This document shows, piece after piece, positions 34,863-44,811 of a stretch of 64,000 nt of DNA (its first letter is position 1; the number at the start of each line of letters is the position of its first letter). The position numbers and the translations under genes are program-made. The notes under the pieces were generated by a model, which saw nothing but the letters and a program-made list of their open reading frames with translations, ran no database searches and was not told the DNA's origin. Where the stretch lies: positions 62,001 to 126,000 of the forward strand of contig NZ_CANLNE010000003.1 in NCBI RefSeq assembly GCF_947492555.1, in the 5' to 3' direction. This stretch comes from an uncultured Roseobacter sp. (GTDB lineage: Bacteria > Pseudomonadota > Alphaproteobacteria > Rhodobacterales > Rhodobacteraceae).

Positions 34863-36320
34863 ATGACCTATCCAACCCAACCTACTGCCAGCCATTTCAT
34901 CAACGGTGAATACGTCGAGGACACCGCAGGCACGCCCATCGATGTGATCTACCCCGCCACAGGCGAGAAAATCGCAATCGTGCACGCTGCCACACCGGCT
35001 CTGATCGAACAGGCCATCGAAAGCGCGCGCGCCGCCCAAGGCGCATGGGCCGCCATGACCGGCACCGAACGAGGCCGCATCCTGCGCCGCGCCGCAGATA
35101 TCCTGCGGGAACGGAACCACGACCTGTCCGTGCTGGAAACCTACGATACCGGCAAACCCTATCAGGAAACCAGCGTCGCAGACGCCACCAGCGGTGCGGA
35201 TGCGCTGGAATACTTTGGCGGCATGGCCGCAACGCTGACCGGCGAGCATATCCAGCTGGGCGATGATTGGGTCTATACCCGCCGCGAACCACTGGGCCTC
35301 TGTGTCGGTATCGGCGCCTGGAATTACCCGACCCAGATCGCCTGCTGGAAAGGCGCGCCCGCGCTGGCCTGCGGCAACACGATGATCTTCAAACCGTCGG
35401 AAACAACTCCGCTCTGCGCCCTGAAAGTGGCAGAAATCCTGCACGAGGCAGGGTTGCCCGCCGGGGTCTACAACGTGCTGCAAGGTCTGGGTGGCGTCGG
35501 CGGCGCATTGGTCACCGACCCGCGGGTCGACAAGGTTTCGCTGACCGGCTCTGTGCCCACCGGGCGCAAGGTCTACGCCGCTGCCGCGGAAGGGATCAAG
35601 CACGTCACCATGGAATTGGGTGGCAAGTCCCCCATCATCGTTTTCGAAGACGCAGATATCGACAACGCTGTCAGCGGCGCGATCCTCGGCAATTTCTACT
35701 CCTCCGGTCAGGTGTGCTCGAACGGCACGCGTGTCTTTGTGCACAAGGACATTAAGGAGGCGTTTCTCGACCGGCTGAGCACGCGCCTCAAGGCCGCGGT
35801 CATCGGCGATCCGATGCGGCCCGAGACAAGTTTCGGCCCGATGGTGTCTGAGCGACAGATGAACATCGTGCTCGACTACATCGCAAAAGGCACAGCCGAG
35901 GGCGCGCGACTGGTCTGTGGCGGCACCCGACTGGACCGCGATGGGTTCTACCTCGCCCCGACAGTCTTTGCCGATGTTGCGGATGACATGGTGATCGCGC
36001 GCGAAGAAATCTTTGGCCCCGTCATGGCGGTCCTCGATTTCGAGGAAGAAGCCGATGTGATGGCACGTGCGAACGACACCGAATTCGGGCTGGCCGCCGG
36101 TGTCTTTACCCGTGATCTGGCCCGCGCGCACCGTGTGGCTGCCGGGTTCGAGGCCGGTACCTGCTATATCAACACCTACAATGACGCGCCAGTCGAGGCG
36201 CCATTTGGCGGCACCAAAGCCTCCGGCGTGGGGCGGGAAAACTCGAAAGCGGCCATAGCGCACTATAGCCAGCTTAAATCCGTATACGTCCGAATGGGCG
36301 ATCTCGAAGCGCCATTCTGA
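34863..36320 (+). CDS. betB: Betaine-aldehyde dehydrogenase
   Basis: A 485-residue NAD(P)-dependent aldehyde dehydrogenase that oxidises betaine aldehyde to glycine betaine. Catalytic residues are Glu251 in MELGGKSP and Cys285 in SGQVCSNGT, with the coenzyme-binding [10 protein letters not shown] and [16 protein letters not shown] after Cys285 is typical of BetB. The ATG at 34863 has GGAGG before it; the frame is open further upstream inside betC. Its stop overlaps the next start by 1 bp. Confidence 0.96.
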   Translation: MTYPTQPTASHFINGEYVEDTAGTPIDVIYPATGEKIAIVHAATPALIEQAIESARAAQGAWAAMTGTERGRILRRAADILRERNHDLSVLETYDTGKPYQETSVADATSGADALEYFGGMAATLTGEHIQLGDDWVYTRREPLGLCVGIGAWNYPTQIACWKGAPALACGNTMIFKPSETTPLCALKVAEILHEAGLPAGVYNVLQGLGGVGGALVTDPRVDKVSLTGSVPTGRKVYAAAAEGIKHVTMELGGKSPIIVFEDADIDNAVSGAILGNFYSSGQVCSNGTRVFVHKDIKEAFLDRLSTRLKAAVIGDPMRPETSFGPMVSERQMNIVLDYIAKGTAEGARLVCGGTRLDRDGFYLAPTVFADVADDMVIAREEIFGPVMAVLDFEEEADVMARANDTEFGLAAGVFTRDLARAHRVAAGFEAGTCYINTYNDAPVEAPFGGTKASGVGRENSKAAIAHYSQLKSVYVRMGDLEAPF

Positions 36321-36565
36321 TGGCGACATCTGTACAGGAATCGAAGGGGTTTCAACCCGTCGACATCCTCAAGTGGGTGGCAACCGCGATCCAGCTTGTT
36401 GGCTACGGGCTGACCGGTCTGAACATCGTCCCGTGGAACGTCTTTGCCTTTTTCGCAGGCATCGTTCTGTGGTTCGCGGTGGGTGTGATGTGGAAGGACA
36501 AGGCGATCATGGTGGTGCATGTCGGGGCATTTGTCTCGCTGCTCATTGGCTATCTGAACGCCTGA
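36320..36565 (+). CDS. Small membrane protein in the bet operon
   Basis: An 81-residue protein with two or three hydrophobic segments: [39 protein letters not shown] and [20 protein letters not shown]. It starts 1 bp into the betB stop and ends 14 bp before betA, so it belongs to the operon. I believe related proteins occur at this place in other Rhodobacteraceae under a DUF name. Function is unknown. It might help place choline dehydrogenase at the membrane; this is a guess. Confidence 0.8.
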   Translation: MATSVQESKGFQPVDILKWVATAIQLVGYGLTGLNIVPWNVFAFFAGIVLWFAVGVMWKDKAIMVVHVGAFVSLLIGYLNA

Positions 36566-36578
36566 ATGGACAAGTAAA

Positions 36579-38237
36579 ATGCAAGCAGATTTTGTGATTG
36601 TAGGAGCGGGCAGCGCAGGCTGTGCCATGGCCTACCGGTTGAGCGAGGCAGGGGCCTCTGTCATCGTGATCGAACACGGCGGCACGGATGCGGGCCCCTT
36701 CATCCAGATGCCAGCGGCACTGTCCTATCCAATGAACATGAAGCGCTATGATTGGGGCTTCACCTCCGAGCCTGAGCCGCATTTGAACAACCGTCGTCTC
36801 GCCTGTCCCCGCGGCAAGGTGATTGGCGGTTCCTCCAGCATCAACGGCATGGTCTATGTGCGTGGACACGCGATGGATTTTGACCATTGGGCAGAGCAGG
36901 GGGCCGACGGCTGGTCCTATGCCGATGTGCTGCCCTACTTTAAACGGATGGAGAATTGGCACGACGGCGGCCATGGCGGCGATCCGAATTGGCGGGGATC
37001 GGATGGTCCGCTGCATGTCAGCCGCGGGCCCCGGCAAAACCCGCTCTATCACGCCTTCGTCGAGGCGGGACGCCAGGCCGGATATCATACCACCGAGGAC
37101 TACAACGGTCAGAAACAGGAAGGGTTCGGCCCGATGGAGCAGACGGTGTGGCAGGGGCGTCGCTGGTCTGCGGCGAACGCCTATCTGCGCCCTGCGCTCA
37201 AACGCGACAACTGCACGCTGATCAACGGGTTGGCGCAGCGGGTGGTCGTTGAGGACGGGCGCGCCACCGGTGTCGAAATCCGCCGTGGTGGCCGGGTGGA
37301 AGTAATCCGGGCCAACCGCGAGGTGGTGCTGGCGGCCTCCTCCATCAACTCGCCCAAGCTCCTGATGCTGTCCGGGATCGGGCCTGCCAACCATCTGGCG
37401 GAACACGGGATCGACGTGGTGGCCGACCGGCCGGGCGTCGGGCAAAATCTGCAGGACCATCTGGAACTTTACCTGCAGATGGCGGCGAGCCAGCCGATCA
37501 CGCTCTACAAACACTGGAACCTTGTGTCCAAGGCGGTGATCGGTGCGCAGTGGCTTTTCACCAAGACCGGGTTCGGCGCCTCCAACCAGTTCGAAAGCAC
37601 TGGGTTCATCCGCTCGCAACCCGGCGTGCAGTATCCCGACATTCAATTCCACTTTCTGCCGATTGCGGTGCGCTATGACGGCAAGGTGGCCGCCGAAGGG
37701 CACGGGTTCCAGGCGCATGTGGGGCCGATGCGCTCGCCCTCGCGTGGTGCCGTGAGCCTTGCGTCAGCCAATCCGGCGGATGCGCCACGCATTTTCTTTA
37801 ACTACATGTCGACTGATGAGGATTGGGCTGACTTCCGGCGCTGCATCCGCCTGACGCGCGAGATTTTTGCGCAGGAGGCGTTCAAGCCCTTCGTCAAACA
37901 CGAGATACAGCCCGGCGATGCGGTGCAATCGGACGCCGATCTGGATGACTTTATCAGGGAACATGCTGAAAGCGCCTATCACCCCTGTGGCACCTGCCGC
38001 ATGGGCCGCGCGGATGACCGTCACGCCGTTGTCGACGCAGAGGCGCGGGTGATCAGCGTTGACGGGCTGCGCGTGGCCGACAGCAGCATTTTCCCGCGGA
38101 TCACCAATGGCAATCTTAACGCGCCATCGATCATGGTCGGTGAGAAGGCCGCCGACCACCTGCTGGGCCGCGATCCATTGGCGCGGTCCAACGATGAGCC
38201 CTGGATCAACCCGGCATGGGCGACGGCGCAGCGTTAA
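36579..38237 (+). CDS. betA: Choline dehydrogenase
   Basis: A 552-residue FAD-dependent GMC oxidoreductase that oxidises choline to betaine aldehyde and can go on to betaine. The FAD-binding motif [20 protein letters not shown] begins at residue 4. GMC signature 1 covers [19 protein letters not shown], signature 2 is in [17 protein letters not shown]. The active-site His is in [13 protein letters not shown] and the late Asn in [13 protein letters not shown]. Length is typical. It is the last gene of the bet operon. Electrons go to the respiratory chain. Confidence 0.96.
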   Translation: MQADFVIVGAGSAGCAMAYRLSEAGASVIVIEHGGTDAGPFIQMPAALSYPMNMKRYDWGFTSEPEPHLNNRRLACPRGKVIGGSSSINGMVYVRGHAMDFDHWAEQGADGWSYADVLPYFKRMENWHDGGHGGDPNWRGSDGPLHVSRGPRQNPLYHAFVEAGRQAGYHTTEDYNGQKQEGFGPMEQTVWQGRRWSAANAYLRPALKRDNCTLINGLAQRVVVEDGRATGVEIRRGGRVEVIRANREVVLAASSINSPKLLMLSGIGPANHLAEHGIDVVADRPGVGQNLQDHLELYLQMAASQPITLYKHWNLVSKAVIGAQWLFTKTGFGASNQFESTGFIRSQPGVQYPDIQFHFLPIAVRYDGKVAAEGHGFQAHVGPMRSPSRGAVSLASANPADAPRIFFNYMSTDEDWADFRRCIRLTREIFAQEAFKPFVKHEIQPGDAVQSDADLDDFIREHAESAYHPCGTCRMGRADDRHAVVDAEARVISVDGLRVADSSIFPRITNGNLNAPSIMVGEKAADHLLGRDPLARSNDEPWINPAWATAQR

Positions 38238-38302
38238 CCATCTGGTAACCTTAGTTAATGAATTTCCTTGCTTGACGGTCGGGGCGTCGTCATACCGCGC
38301 GG

Positions 38303-38968
38303 ATGCGTAAGTTGATGATTTTGATGATTGTGTCTGGCCTGTGGTCGCCAGGTGTTGTGCTGGCCGGCAACGCTTTCTCTGGCGCGGTGCGTGTGATCGA
38401 CGGCGACACGATAAACGTAGGCAGCGTTCGCGTCCGCCTCTACGGCATCGACGCGCCAGAGACCGACCAGACCTGCAAAACGGAGCAGGGTGAGGTTTGG
38501 GCCTGCGGCAAATGGGTGACCGATCAGGTGACCACACTGTTCGGCGGGCGGACCGCTCACTGTGCTGCGGTGACCAAGGACAAATACAATCGGACCGTCG
38601 CCCGCTGTACCGTGGCCGATCAGGATATCGGACATGAGCTGGTCAGCGCAGGACTGGCCTTTGCCTATCGGAAATACGCGCAGGACTATGTTTTTGCGGA
38701 GAAGGGTGCGGCCATCCGGGATATCGGGCTGCATGCCAGTCGTGTGCAAAACCCATCGCAGTTTCGTCAGACGCGCGCCGTAGGTCGGATCCCGCCTGAC
38801 CGCGCGTGCCCTGTGAAGGGCAATATCTCAAGTCAGGGCACCCGAATCTACCATGTGCCCGGTCAGCACTATTACGAACGCACCGGCATCCGGACGGAAC
38901 GGGGCGAGCGCTGGTTTTGCTCGGCAAGCGATGCGCAACGTGCCGGGTGGCGTGCGGCCAAACGGTAG
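38303..38968 (+). CDS. Secreted thermonuclease-like (SNase) protein
   Basis: A 221-residue protein with a signal peptide (residues 1-21, LMILMIVSGLWSPGVVLA) and an SNase domain: AVRVIDGDTINVGSVRVRLY, GIDAPETDQ and DKYNRTVARC carry the catalytic Arg, Glu and Arg. The C-terminal 70 residues have NISSQGTRIYHVPGQHYYER, which resembles the extra domain seen in several alphaproteobacterial SNases. It likely cuts nucleic acids in the periplasm or outside. It stands alone after the bet operon and is not obviously co-transcribed. Confidence 0.88.
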   Translation: MRKLMILMIVSGLWSPGVVLAGNAFSGAVRVIDGDTINVGSVRVRLYGIDAPETDQTCKTEQGEVWACGKWVTDQVTTLFGGRTAHCAAVTKDKYNRTVARCTVADQDIGHELVSAGLAFAYRKYAQDYVFAEKGAAIRDIGLHASRVQNPSQFRQTRAVGRIPPDRACPVKGNISSQGTRIYHVPGQHYYERTGIRTERGERWFCSASDAQRAGWRAAKR

Positions 38969-39017
38969 CGGTTCCACAGCGATCTACGCGCCCGATACTG
39001 CGTCAGGAAAGGTCACG

Positions 39018-40418
39018 TTATTCAACCTGATAGGGCAGCACATCGCGCAGATTGGGATCGACTCGCAGCTTGCGTTCCAGCGGCGGCACCGCGCGTTGAT
39101 GGCAATTCGTCCGCTCGCAAATCCGGCAGGAAATACCAATAGGCTCGAACGCGCCATCCCGGCTCAGGTCCATGCCGTCTGCATAAACAAGATCGTTGGC
39201 GTGCCGCACTTCGCATCCCAGGGCAATGGCATAGCGACGCACCGGCGCGCCGAACCGACCTGCGGGTTTCGACACGTCGCGCGCCAGGTTGATGTAACGG
39301 ACACCGTCGGGGGTCTCGGCCAGCTGGCGTAGGAATTGGCTGGGCAGTTCAAAGGCCCGATGCACGTTCCACAGCGGGCAAGCCCCGCCAAATCGTGCAA
39401 ATTGCAGCCTCGTGGCCGAATGGCGTTTTGTGATTGTACCCGCCTGATCGACCCGGACAAAGAAAAACGGGATGCCCTTGGCGCCGGGACGTTGAAGGGT
39501 CGACAGCCGATGCGCGACCTGCTCGATGGACGCACCGAAGTGGCCCGCCAGCGCTTCGACATCATGGCGGTAATTGCGTGCCTCCTGCTGGAATGCGGCA
39601 TAGGGCATGAGCGCTGCGCCCGCGAAGTAATTCGCGAGACCGATCTTTGCAATCGCGCGGGCTTCAGCGCTGTGGAAGCGCGCCAGATCCAGCGTGGCTT
39701 CGAGCAATGCCTCCTGTTTGATCAGAGCGACCTGCAGTAGCAACTGGAACGTCTGGCTCTCGGGCGGCGCGCGACGTGATAGTGTCAGTTCGCGGGTGTC
39801 GGGGTCAAACCTGCGCAGCTTGTCGGTGTCTGCAAATTGCACTGAGACCTTTGCGTTTCCCAAGGCCGAAACGGCTGCGACCCGGATGTTGCGATGCCCG
39901 CCCTCCTTGTTTGCAAAGTGCTCGGCGGCCCGGTCAACAGCATCAATGTAGTTGTCGCAATAATGAAAGAAGTCGCGCACTTCTTCCCAGGGGCTTGGAG
40001 TAGATCGTGCATCTTCCCGGCCCAGTGCTTCGTCCAAAGACGCCAGTCGTTCCTGCATCTGGCGGTAGCTGCGATGCAGTTCGAGAAAGGCGCGCGCAAA
40101 GGCGGGGGCATTCGATGCTGCAAGGCGCAGGTCCGCGACCGGGGGCAGGGCGTCCGCAAAAAGTGGATCGGCCATGGCCTCACGCATATCGCTGACCAGC
40201 CGTTCACTGTCGCCCGTGCTCAGCTCGGTGACATCCAGCCCGAACTCCTGCGCCAGGGCCAGCACCACCGTGGTGGAGACGGGCCGGTTGTTGTTCTCCA
40301 TCTGGTTCAGATAGGGCAGCGAAACCCCAAGCTTGGCGGCGAAGTCTTTCTGCGTCAGGCCAAGGCGCGTACGCAATTCGCGCAGCTTGGCACCCGCATA
40401 GAGTTTCTGTGTGGCCAT
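39018..40418 (-). CDS. pccR: Short-chain acyl-CoA regulator PccR (ScfR family)
   Basis: A 466-residue regulator. An XRE HTH (residues 8-65: LRTRLGLTQKDFAAKLGVSL, then PYLNQMENNNRPVS) is followed by an IrrE/ImmA-like and DUF2083 region with a Cys-rich end (GISCRICERTNCHQRAVPP). This is the layout of PccR of Rhodobacter sphaeroides, which senses propionyl-CoA-type compounds and controls the propionyl-CoA carboxylase gene. The ATG at 40418 gives the family N-terminus. pccB is nearby, and TTTGCAAA repeats occur before both genes. The cysteines may bind a metal or sense redox state. Confidence 0.93.
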   Translation of the reverse strand: MATQKLYAGAKLRELRTRLGLTQKDFAAKLGVSLPYLNQMENNNRPVSTTVVLALAQEFGLDVTELSTGDSERLVSDMREAMADPLFADALPPVADLRLAASNAPAFARAFLELHRSYRQMQERLASLDEALGREDARSTPSPWEEVRDFFHYCDNYIDAVDRAAEHFANKEGGHRNIRVAAVSALGNAKVSVQFADTDKLRRFDPDTRELTLSRRAPPESQTFQLLLQVALIKQEALLEATLDLARFHSAEARAIAKIGLANYFAGAALMPYAAFQQEARNYRHDVEALAGHFGASIEQVAHRLSTLQRPGAKGIPFFFVRVDQAGTITKRHSATRLQFARFGGACPLWNVHRAFELPSQFLRQLAETPDGVRYINLARDVSKPAGRFGAPVRRYAIALGCEVRHANDLVYADGMDLSRDGAFEPIGISCRICERTNCHQRAVPPLERKLRVDPNLRDVLPYQVE

Positions 40419-40438
40419 CCCCCGCACCCTCCCGGCAG

Positions 40439-40477
40439 TTTGCAAATTTGCAGATTCGTCAAAGCTATCTTTGCAAA
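40439..40477. promoter_or_regulatory. PccR-type operator in front of pccR
   Basis: TTTGCAAA (40439-40446) is followed directly by TTTGCAG (40447-40453), and a second TTTGCAAA is at 40470-40477. The sites lie 21-59 bp upstream of the pccR start. R. sphaeroides PccR is reported to bind paired TTTGCAAA motifs, so autoregulation is likely. Confidence 0.75.
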
Positions 40478-40685
40478 TCACTGCGGACAAGGTGCGGCAA
40501 TGTTGGTTAACAAATGGTTTTGCATCCTTGGGGCTTGTGAGTTTTTCTGGTGGTGCACCATACCATGTTGGCTGGACGGGCAGAGCCTCCCGATTTCTCA
40601 CCATGCCCAGAACAAGCGCCGCCCTTCTGGGCTGGGCGTGGATAAGTTTGAGGGGCGGGCACCCTACCAAATCGACAGCGATGTG

Positions 40686-41915
40686 TCAGGTCAAAGGGTT
40701 CTGTAGCGCAATGCGTCTTTCGCGACGATAGACCATCAGAATTGAAACGACCGCCGCCGTTGATGTGGCCAGCATGATATAAAGCAGGGGAAAGGCCCCG
40801 GTTTCCGGGCTCAGTGACGCCCCGGCCAACACGCTGAGGCCAGCACCGCCGCCGATCATGATGGCGCCACCCAGACCAGACGCAGAACCGGCAAGATGCG
40901 GGCGCACGGAAAGCATGCCTGCGGTTGCGTTGGGGATGACCAGCCCATTGCCCAAACCCACAAAGGTCATCAGACCAAAAAAGCTGAGCGCGCTGCCCTG
41001 ACCCACCAGAAAAATCAAGAGGGAGAGGAAAACCCCGAAGGCATTGATCAGGCTGCCAATCAGGACCAACTTGTTGATGCCGACGCGCTGCGCCAGCATG
41101 CCCGTGAACATATTGCCAAAGAAATAGCCCAGGGCGGGTGCGCCAAAATAAATGCCAACCCAGAACGGAGAGAGGCCGAACACGACGGATCCCACGAAGG
41201 GACCGCCGCCCAGGTAGGCAAAAAAGGCGCCGGAGCAGAAACCCGCAGCCAGCGAGTATCCCCAGAACCTCGGAGAGGTCAGCAAGGCTGGATATTCGCC
41301 GAACTGCTGTGTGAGTGTCTTGCCGCTCTTCGTGGCTGTTTCGCCCTGATCAGCCCAGGCGAGCCACAGCGTCATCGCGCCCATGATGAACAATGCCCAG
41401 AAATTGGCGCGCCAGCCGAAGAGCTCATCCAACACGCCGCCCAGCATGGGGCTGACCATGGGCACGATCGCCATGCCCATTGTAACGTAGCCGATCATCG
41501 ACGCCGCTTTGTCTTGCTCGAACATGTCGCGGACGGCGGCACGGCTGAGAACCATGGCAACGGCGACCATCGCCTGACAGACGCGGAATACGAGGAAAAT
41601 TTCGGCGGTCGGGGCGTAGATGCAGCCCAGGGTGGCGATGAGAAAAAAACTCAGTCCGAAAAGGATCACTGGTCTGCGGCCGAATTTATCGGAGATCGGG
41701 CCAATCAGGATTTGCAAAATCGCGCTGACCCCAAGATACAGCCCGACCGAGAGTTGCATTACACCGTATTCGGTCTGGAAGTATGCGGTCATATTCGGCA
41801 GGCTGGGCAGGAACATGTTCATCACCATCGCCGACATGCCGGACAGCAGGATCAGCGTCGCAATATGCGGCGGCGTGGTCCGATCCAGAAAACGAATGGT
41901 GGGAGGATTTTGCAT
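40686..41915 (-). CDS. Bcr/CflA-type multidrug efflux MFS transporter
   Basis: A 409-residue inner-membrane transporter with twelve predicted segments. The N-terminus has MNMFLPSLPNMTAYF and the first loop GPISDKFGRRPVILFGLSFF, the MFS motif A. RVCQAMVAVAMVLSRAAVRD and YVTMGMAIVPMVSPMLGGVL are typical of the Bcr/CflA branch, which exports drugs such as bicyclomycin or sulfonamides and also dipeptides. It lies between pccR and pccB, divergent from pccB. The palindrome at 41950-41968 is 35 bp before its start. Confidence 0.9.
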   Translation of the reverse strand: MQNPPTIRFLDRTTPPHIATLILLSGMSAMVMNMFLPSLPNMTAYFQTEYGVMQLSVGLYLGVSAILQILIGPISDKFGRRPVILFGLSFFLIATLGCIYAPTAEIFLVFRVCQAMVAVAMVLSRAAVRDMFEQDKAASMIGYVTMGMAIVPMVSPMLGGVLDELFGWRANFWALFIMGAMTLWLAWADQGETATKSGKTLTQQFGEYPALLTSPRFWGYSLAAGFCSGAFFAYLGGGPFVGSVVFGLSPFWVGIYFGAPALGYFFGNMFTGMLAQRVGINKLVLIGSLINAFGVFLSLLIFLVGQGSALSFFGLMTFVGLGNGLVIPNATAGMLSVRPHLAGSASGLGGAIMIGGGAGLSVLAGASLSPETGAFPLLYIMLATSTAAVVSILMVYRRERRIALQNPLT

Positions 41916-41949
41916 CCGGCAACGCTAGGCCACGTCCGGATTGTTGTCC

Positions 41950-41968
41950 ACGCATAGCTGCTATGCGT
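41950..41968. promoter_or_regulatory. Palindrome ACGCATAGC-T-GCTATGCGT
   Basis: A perfect 9-bp inverted repeat with one central base, 35 bp before the efflux transporter start and 18 bp before the PccR-type repeats of pccB. It could be the operator of a regulator not encoded here. Its GCTGCTATGC core is shared with the inverted repeat at 13770-13784. Confidence 0.45.
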
Positions 41969-41986
41969 TTGGCGCTACTTTGCTGA

Positions 41987-42026
41987 TTTGCAATTTGCAA
42001 AAGGCCAGTTGAATATAGTTTGCAAA
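41987..42026. promoter_or_regulatory. PccR-type operator in front of pccB
   Basis: TTTGCAA (41987-41993) is followed directly by TTTGCAAA (41994-42001), and another TTTGCAAA is at 42019-42026. These lie 70-109 bp upstream of the pccB start. The set mirrors the arrangement before pccR: a double site and a single site about 17 bp apart. Confidence 0.75.
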
Positions 42027-42095
42027 TTAACGAAATATCTCTTCGATCCTCAGTAATCCTTGAGTATGGTGCTGCAAACAACCAACGGGGTCGCC

Positions 42096-43628
42096 ATGAA
42101 AGATATTCTGCACCAGCTTGAAGAGCGTCGTGAAACTGCCCGTCTTGGTGGGGGCCAGAGGCGAATTGATGCGCAGCACGGACGGGGCAAGCTAACAGCG
42201 CGAGAGCGGGTTGACCTTCTGCTGGATGAAGGCAGCTTTGAAGAGTTCGATATGTTCGTGACCCATCGGTGCACCGATTTCGGCATGGATCAGGAAAAGC
42301 CTGCCGGCGATGGGGTTGTCACCGGTTGGGGCACGATCAACGGGCGTCTGGTCTACGTCTTCAGTCAGGATTTTACAGTTCTGGGGGGCTCCGTCTCGGA
42401 AACCCACGCCAAGAAAATCTGCAAGATCATGGATATGGCGGTGCAGAATGGTGCGCCGGTCATCGGTATCAACGATTCCGGTGGTGCGCGGATTCAGGAA
42501 GGCGTGGATTCCCTGGCGGGTTACGGTGAGGTCTTTCAGCGCAACATCATGGCCTCGGGTGTGGTGCCGCAGGTCAGTGTGATCATGGGCCCCTGCGCGG
42601 GCGGAGCGGTTTATTCGCCCGCCATGACCGACTTCATCTTCATGGTCAAAGACAGCTCTTACATGTTCGTAACGGGCCCGGATGTGGTGAAGACCGTGAC
42701 GAACGAGCAGGTGACGGCGGAAGAACTCGGAGGCGCAGGTACGCATACCAAGAAATCCTCCGTGGCTGACGCTGCATTCGAAAATGACGTCGAGGCCCTT
42801 GCTGAGGTGCGGCGTCTGGTTGATTTCCTGCCCTCGAACAACCGGGAAAAACCACCGGTGCGCCCCTTCTTCGATGATCCCGACCGGCTCGAGACATCGC
42901 TGGACACGCTTGTACCCGAAAATCCCAACACGCCTTATGACATGAAGGAATTGATCCTGAAGCTTGGCGACGAGGGGGATTTCTACGAGATACAGGAAGA
43001 GTTCGCCAAGAACATCATCACCGGGTTCATACGCCTTGAGGGGCGCACCGTTGGCGTCGTGGCCAACCAGCCGATGGTGCTGGCGGGCTGTCTGGACATC
43101 GACAGCTCGCGCAAGGCGGCCCGGTTCGTGCGCTTTTGCGATGCGTTCGAGATCCCGCTGCTGACGTTGATCGACGTGCCAGGCTTTTTGCCGGGAACCA
43201 GTCAGGAGTACGGCGGTGTGATCAAACATGGAGCGAAACTACTCTATGCTTACGGCGAGGCAACGGTGCCGATGGTCACGGTGATCACCCGCAAAGCCTA
43301 CGGCGGTGCCTATGTGGTGATGTCGTCCAAGCATCTGCAGGCGGATTTCAACTATGCCTGGCCTACGGCGGAAATTGCCGTGATGGGGGCCAAGGGGGCG
43401 ACCGAGATCATCCACCGTGGTGATCTGGGGGACGCGGAGAAAACGGCGAAGCACACGGCAGATTATGAGGAGCGCTTTGCCAATCCATTCGTGGCGGCGG
43501 AACGAGGTTTCATCGACGAGGTGATCATGCCGCGTACGACCCGCAAACGCATCGCCCGCGCCTTCGCTAGCCTGCGGAACAAGCAGGCGAACATACCGTG
43601 GAAAAAGCACGATAATATTCCGCTTTAG
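42096..43628 (+). CDS. pccB: Propionyl-CoA carboxylase beta (carboxyltransferase) subunit
   Basis: A 510-residue carboxyltransferase subunit that moves carboxyl from biotin to propionyl-CoA, giving methylmalonyl-CoA. The N-terminal signature is [20 protein letters not shown]. Acyl-CoA and oxyanion regions are [37 protein letters not shown] and [20 protein letters not shown]. The ATG at 42096 begins at this conserved segment; earlier in-frame starts (42060, 42066) are weaker. It pairs with pccA, 2.6 kb downstream. PccR is the likely regulator. Confidence 0.96.
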   Translation: MKDILHQLEERRETARLGGGQRRIDAQHGRGKLTARERVDLLLDEGSFEEFDMFVTHRCTDFGMDQEKPAGDGVVTGWGTINGRLVYVFSQDFTVLGGSVSETHAKKICKIMDMAVQNGAPVIGINDSGGARIQEGVDSLAGYGEVFQRNIMASGVVPQVSVIMGPCAGGAVYSPAMTDFIFMVKDSSYMFVTGPDVVKTVTNEQVTAEELGGAGTHTKKSSVADAAFENDVEALAEVRRLVDFLPSNNREKPPVRPFFDDPDRLETSLDTLVPENPNTPYDMKELILKLGDEGDFYEIQEEFAKNIITGFIRLEGRTVGVVANQPMVLAGCLDIDSSRKAARFVRFCDAFEIPLLTLIDVPGFLPGTSQEYGGVIKHGAKLLYAYGEATVPMVTVITRKAYGGAYVVMSSKHLQADFNYAWPTAEIAVMGAKGATEIIHRGDLGDAEKTAKHTADYEERFANPFVAAERGFIDEVIMPRTTRKRIARAFASLRNKQANIPWKKHDNIPL

Positions 43629-43640
43629 AAAGTCACTGAC

Positions 43641-44039
43641 GTGCCGATCTTTCATAATGTCGATAGTGCCCCGGCCCATGTGGCGCCGTTTTCCCATGCC
43701 GTGGAGGCAGGGGGATGGGTCATGTTGACCGGGCAGATGCCGACCGTTCCGGGAGCGCCTGACGCCCCGCTGGCGGAAGGCATTGAAGCTCAAACCCGGC
43801 AGGTGATCGAAAACCTGACAACAGTGTTGACTGGGATCGATCTGGATTTGAGCGACGTGGTGCAATGCCGGTGCTACTTGACCGAGTTCGCCCGAGATTC
43901 CGCGCAGTTCAACGAAACCTATAAGGCGTATTTTCCTCAGGATCGGCTGCCCGCGCGCACGACCGTTGGGGTAACGGCGCTGGCGGTTGGCGCATTGGTG
44001 GAAATCGACTGCCTTGCCAAGCGGGAGGTTGTCGCATGA
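43641..44039 (+). CDS. RidA-family protein (Rid/YER057c/UK114)
   Basis: A 132-residue cytosolic protein with the YjgF/RidA fold: VEAGGWVMLTGQMPTVPG, GIEAQTRQVIENLTTVLTGI and ARTTVGVTALAVGALVEIDC. RidA proteins hydrolyse reactive enamine/imine intermediates. The catalytic Arg of archetypal RidA (in the LPARxxV stretch) matches RLPARTTVGV here. GTG start 12 bp after pccB; its stop overlaps the cupin gene by 4 bp, so it is part of the pccB operon. Confidence 0.9.
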   Translation: MPIFHNVDSAPAHVAPFSHAVEAGGWVMLTGQMPTVPGAPDAPLAEGIEAQTRQVIENLTTVLTGIDLDLSDVVQCRCYLTEFARDSAQFNETYKAYFPQDRLPARTTVGVTALAVGALVEIDCLAKREVVA

Positions 44040-44434
44040 CGCAGCGCTGGAAAAACCAGGCTTTCACGATCACACATGCGGATGACGGCAAGTTCGAGGG
44101 GGCGGGGTTGCGGCCTTTCTTCGAATACCGCGATCTGGGCATCAAAAACGCCACCAAGGGAAAATTCGGCGCGCATGTCATTCGGGCTGTACCAGGTATG
44201 GAGAGCCCCGCAACATGGCATTCGCATGATCCGGCGTTCCAGATGGTCTATGTCACCCAAGGTTGGGTGGTTTTCGAGTATGAAGGCACCGGAGAGCATA
44301 CCTTGCGCGCGGGCTCCTGCGTGCTGCAACCGCCGGGGATCAAGCATCGAGAAGTGCGCCATTCGGATGACCTCGAATTGCTGGAGGTGATTTCGCCGGC
44401 GGATTTCGACACCCATGACGAGGTTGCGCCGTGA
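44036..44434 (+). CDS. Cupin-domain protein
   Basis: A 132-residue small cupin. Motif 1 is SPATWHSHDPAFQMVYVTQG with the metal ligands WHSHD, and motif 2 is LRAGSCVLQPPGIKHREVRH, ending with the His ligand. The N-terminus is short. It is translated right after the RidA gene. Enzyme or metabolite sensor roles are equally possible. The substrate is unknown. Confidence 0.85.
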   Translation: MTQRWKNQAFTITHADDGKFEGAGLRPFFEYRDLGIKNATKGKFGAHVIRAVPGMESPATWHSHDPAFQMVYVTQGWVVFEYEGTGEHTLRAGSCVLQPPGIKHREVRHSDDLELLEVISPADFDTHDEVAP

Positions 44435-44811
44435 GCCTGATGACCGCCATAGCATTTGCGACCGCCACGGCCTTACCCGTGCTCGATGTGCCGTCGGGCC
44501 AGCCGGTCGAGCTTTACGAGGTGCTGGTTGACAAGGTCGGTGCCGAGACATGGTTGCGCTTCCGTTTTCTGACCCCCGAGATCGCGCGCGATGGTGGCAG
44601 CATCACCTTTGCCGAGGCCGAAGCGGATCTGGAGCACCTTTGCGCCGAAGTTGCGCTGCCCTATCTCTCGGAATACGATCTCGCGCCCGAGATCGTGGCG
44701 GTCACATTGCTGGACCGCCCGGTGGAATTTGGGCTCGCTGATCCGGATGCCACGCAGTTCATCGATGTTTTCCGGGTTAGCTCGGGGTCCTGTATCTGGG
44801 AGGGGTTCTGA
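44431..44811 (+). CDS. Protein of unknown function (possible DUF6497)
   Basis: A 126-residue protein. The first 16 residues (SLMTAIAFATATALPV) resemble a short signal peptide or membrane anchor. The rest is acidic with ALPYLSEYDLAPEIVAVTLL and DPDATQFIDVFRVSSGSCIW, which I associate with a Rhodobacteraceae family of unknown role. It starts at a GTG overlapping the cupin stop by 4 bp and ends the pccB operon, followed by about 214 bp without a gene. Confidence 0.7.
   Translation: MSLMTAIAFATATALPVLDVPSGQPVELYEVLVDKVGAETWLRFRFLTPEIARDGGSITFAEAEADLEHLCAEVALPYLSEYDLAPEIVAVTLLDRPVEFGLADPDATQFIDVFRVSSGSCIWEGF

Noticed and set aside
34779-36329. 516-codon open frame opposite betB
   Set aside because: Antisense shadow of a certain gene, with odd composition (many His, Gln and Arg) and no family features.
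38233-38265. TTAACC-like sequence resembling a CtrA site (TTAA-N7-GTAA)
   Set aside because: One mismatch in the second half, and no cell-cycle gene is next to it. Chance occurrence is likely.
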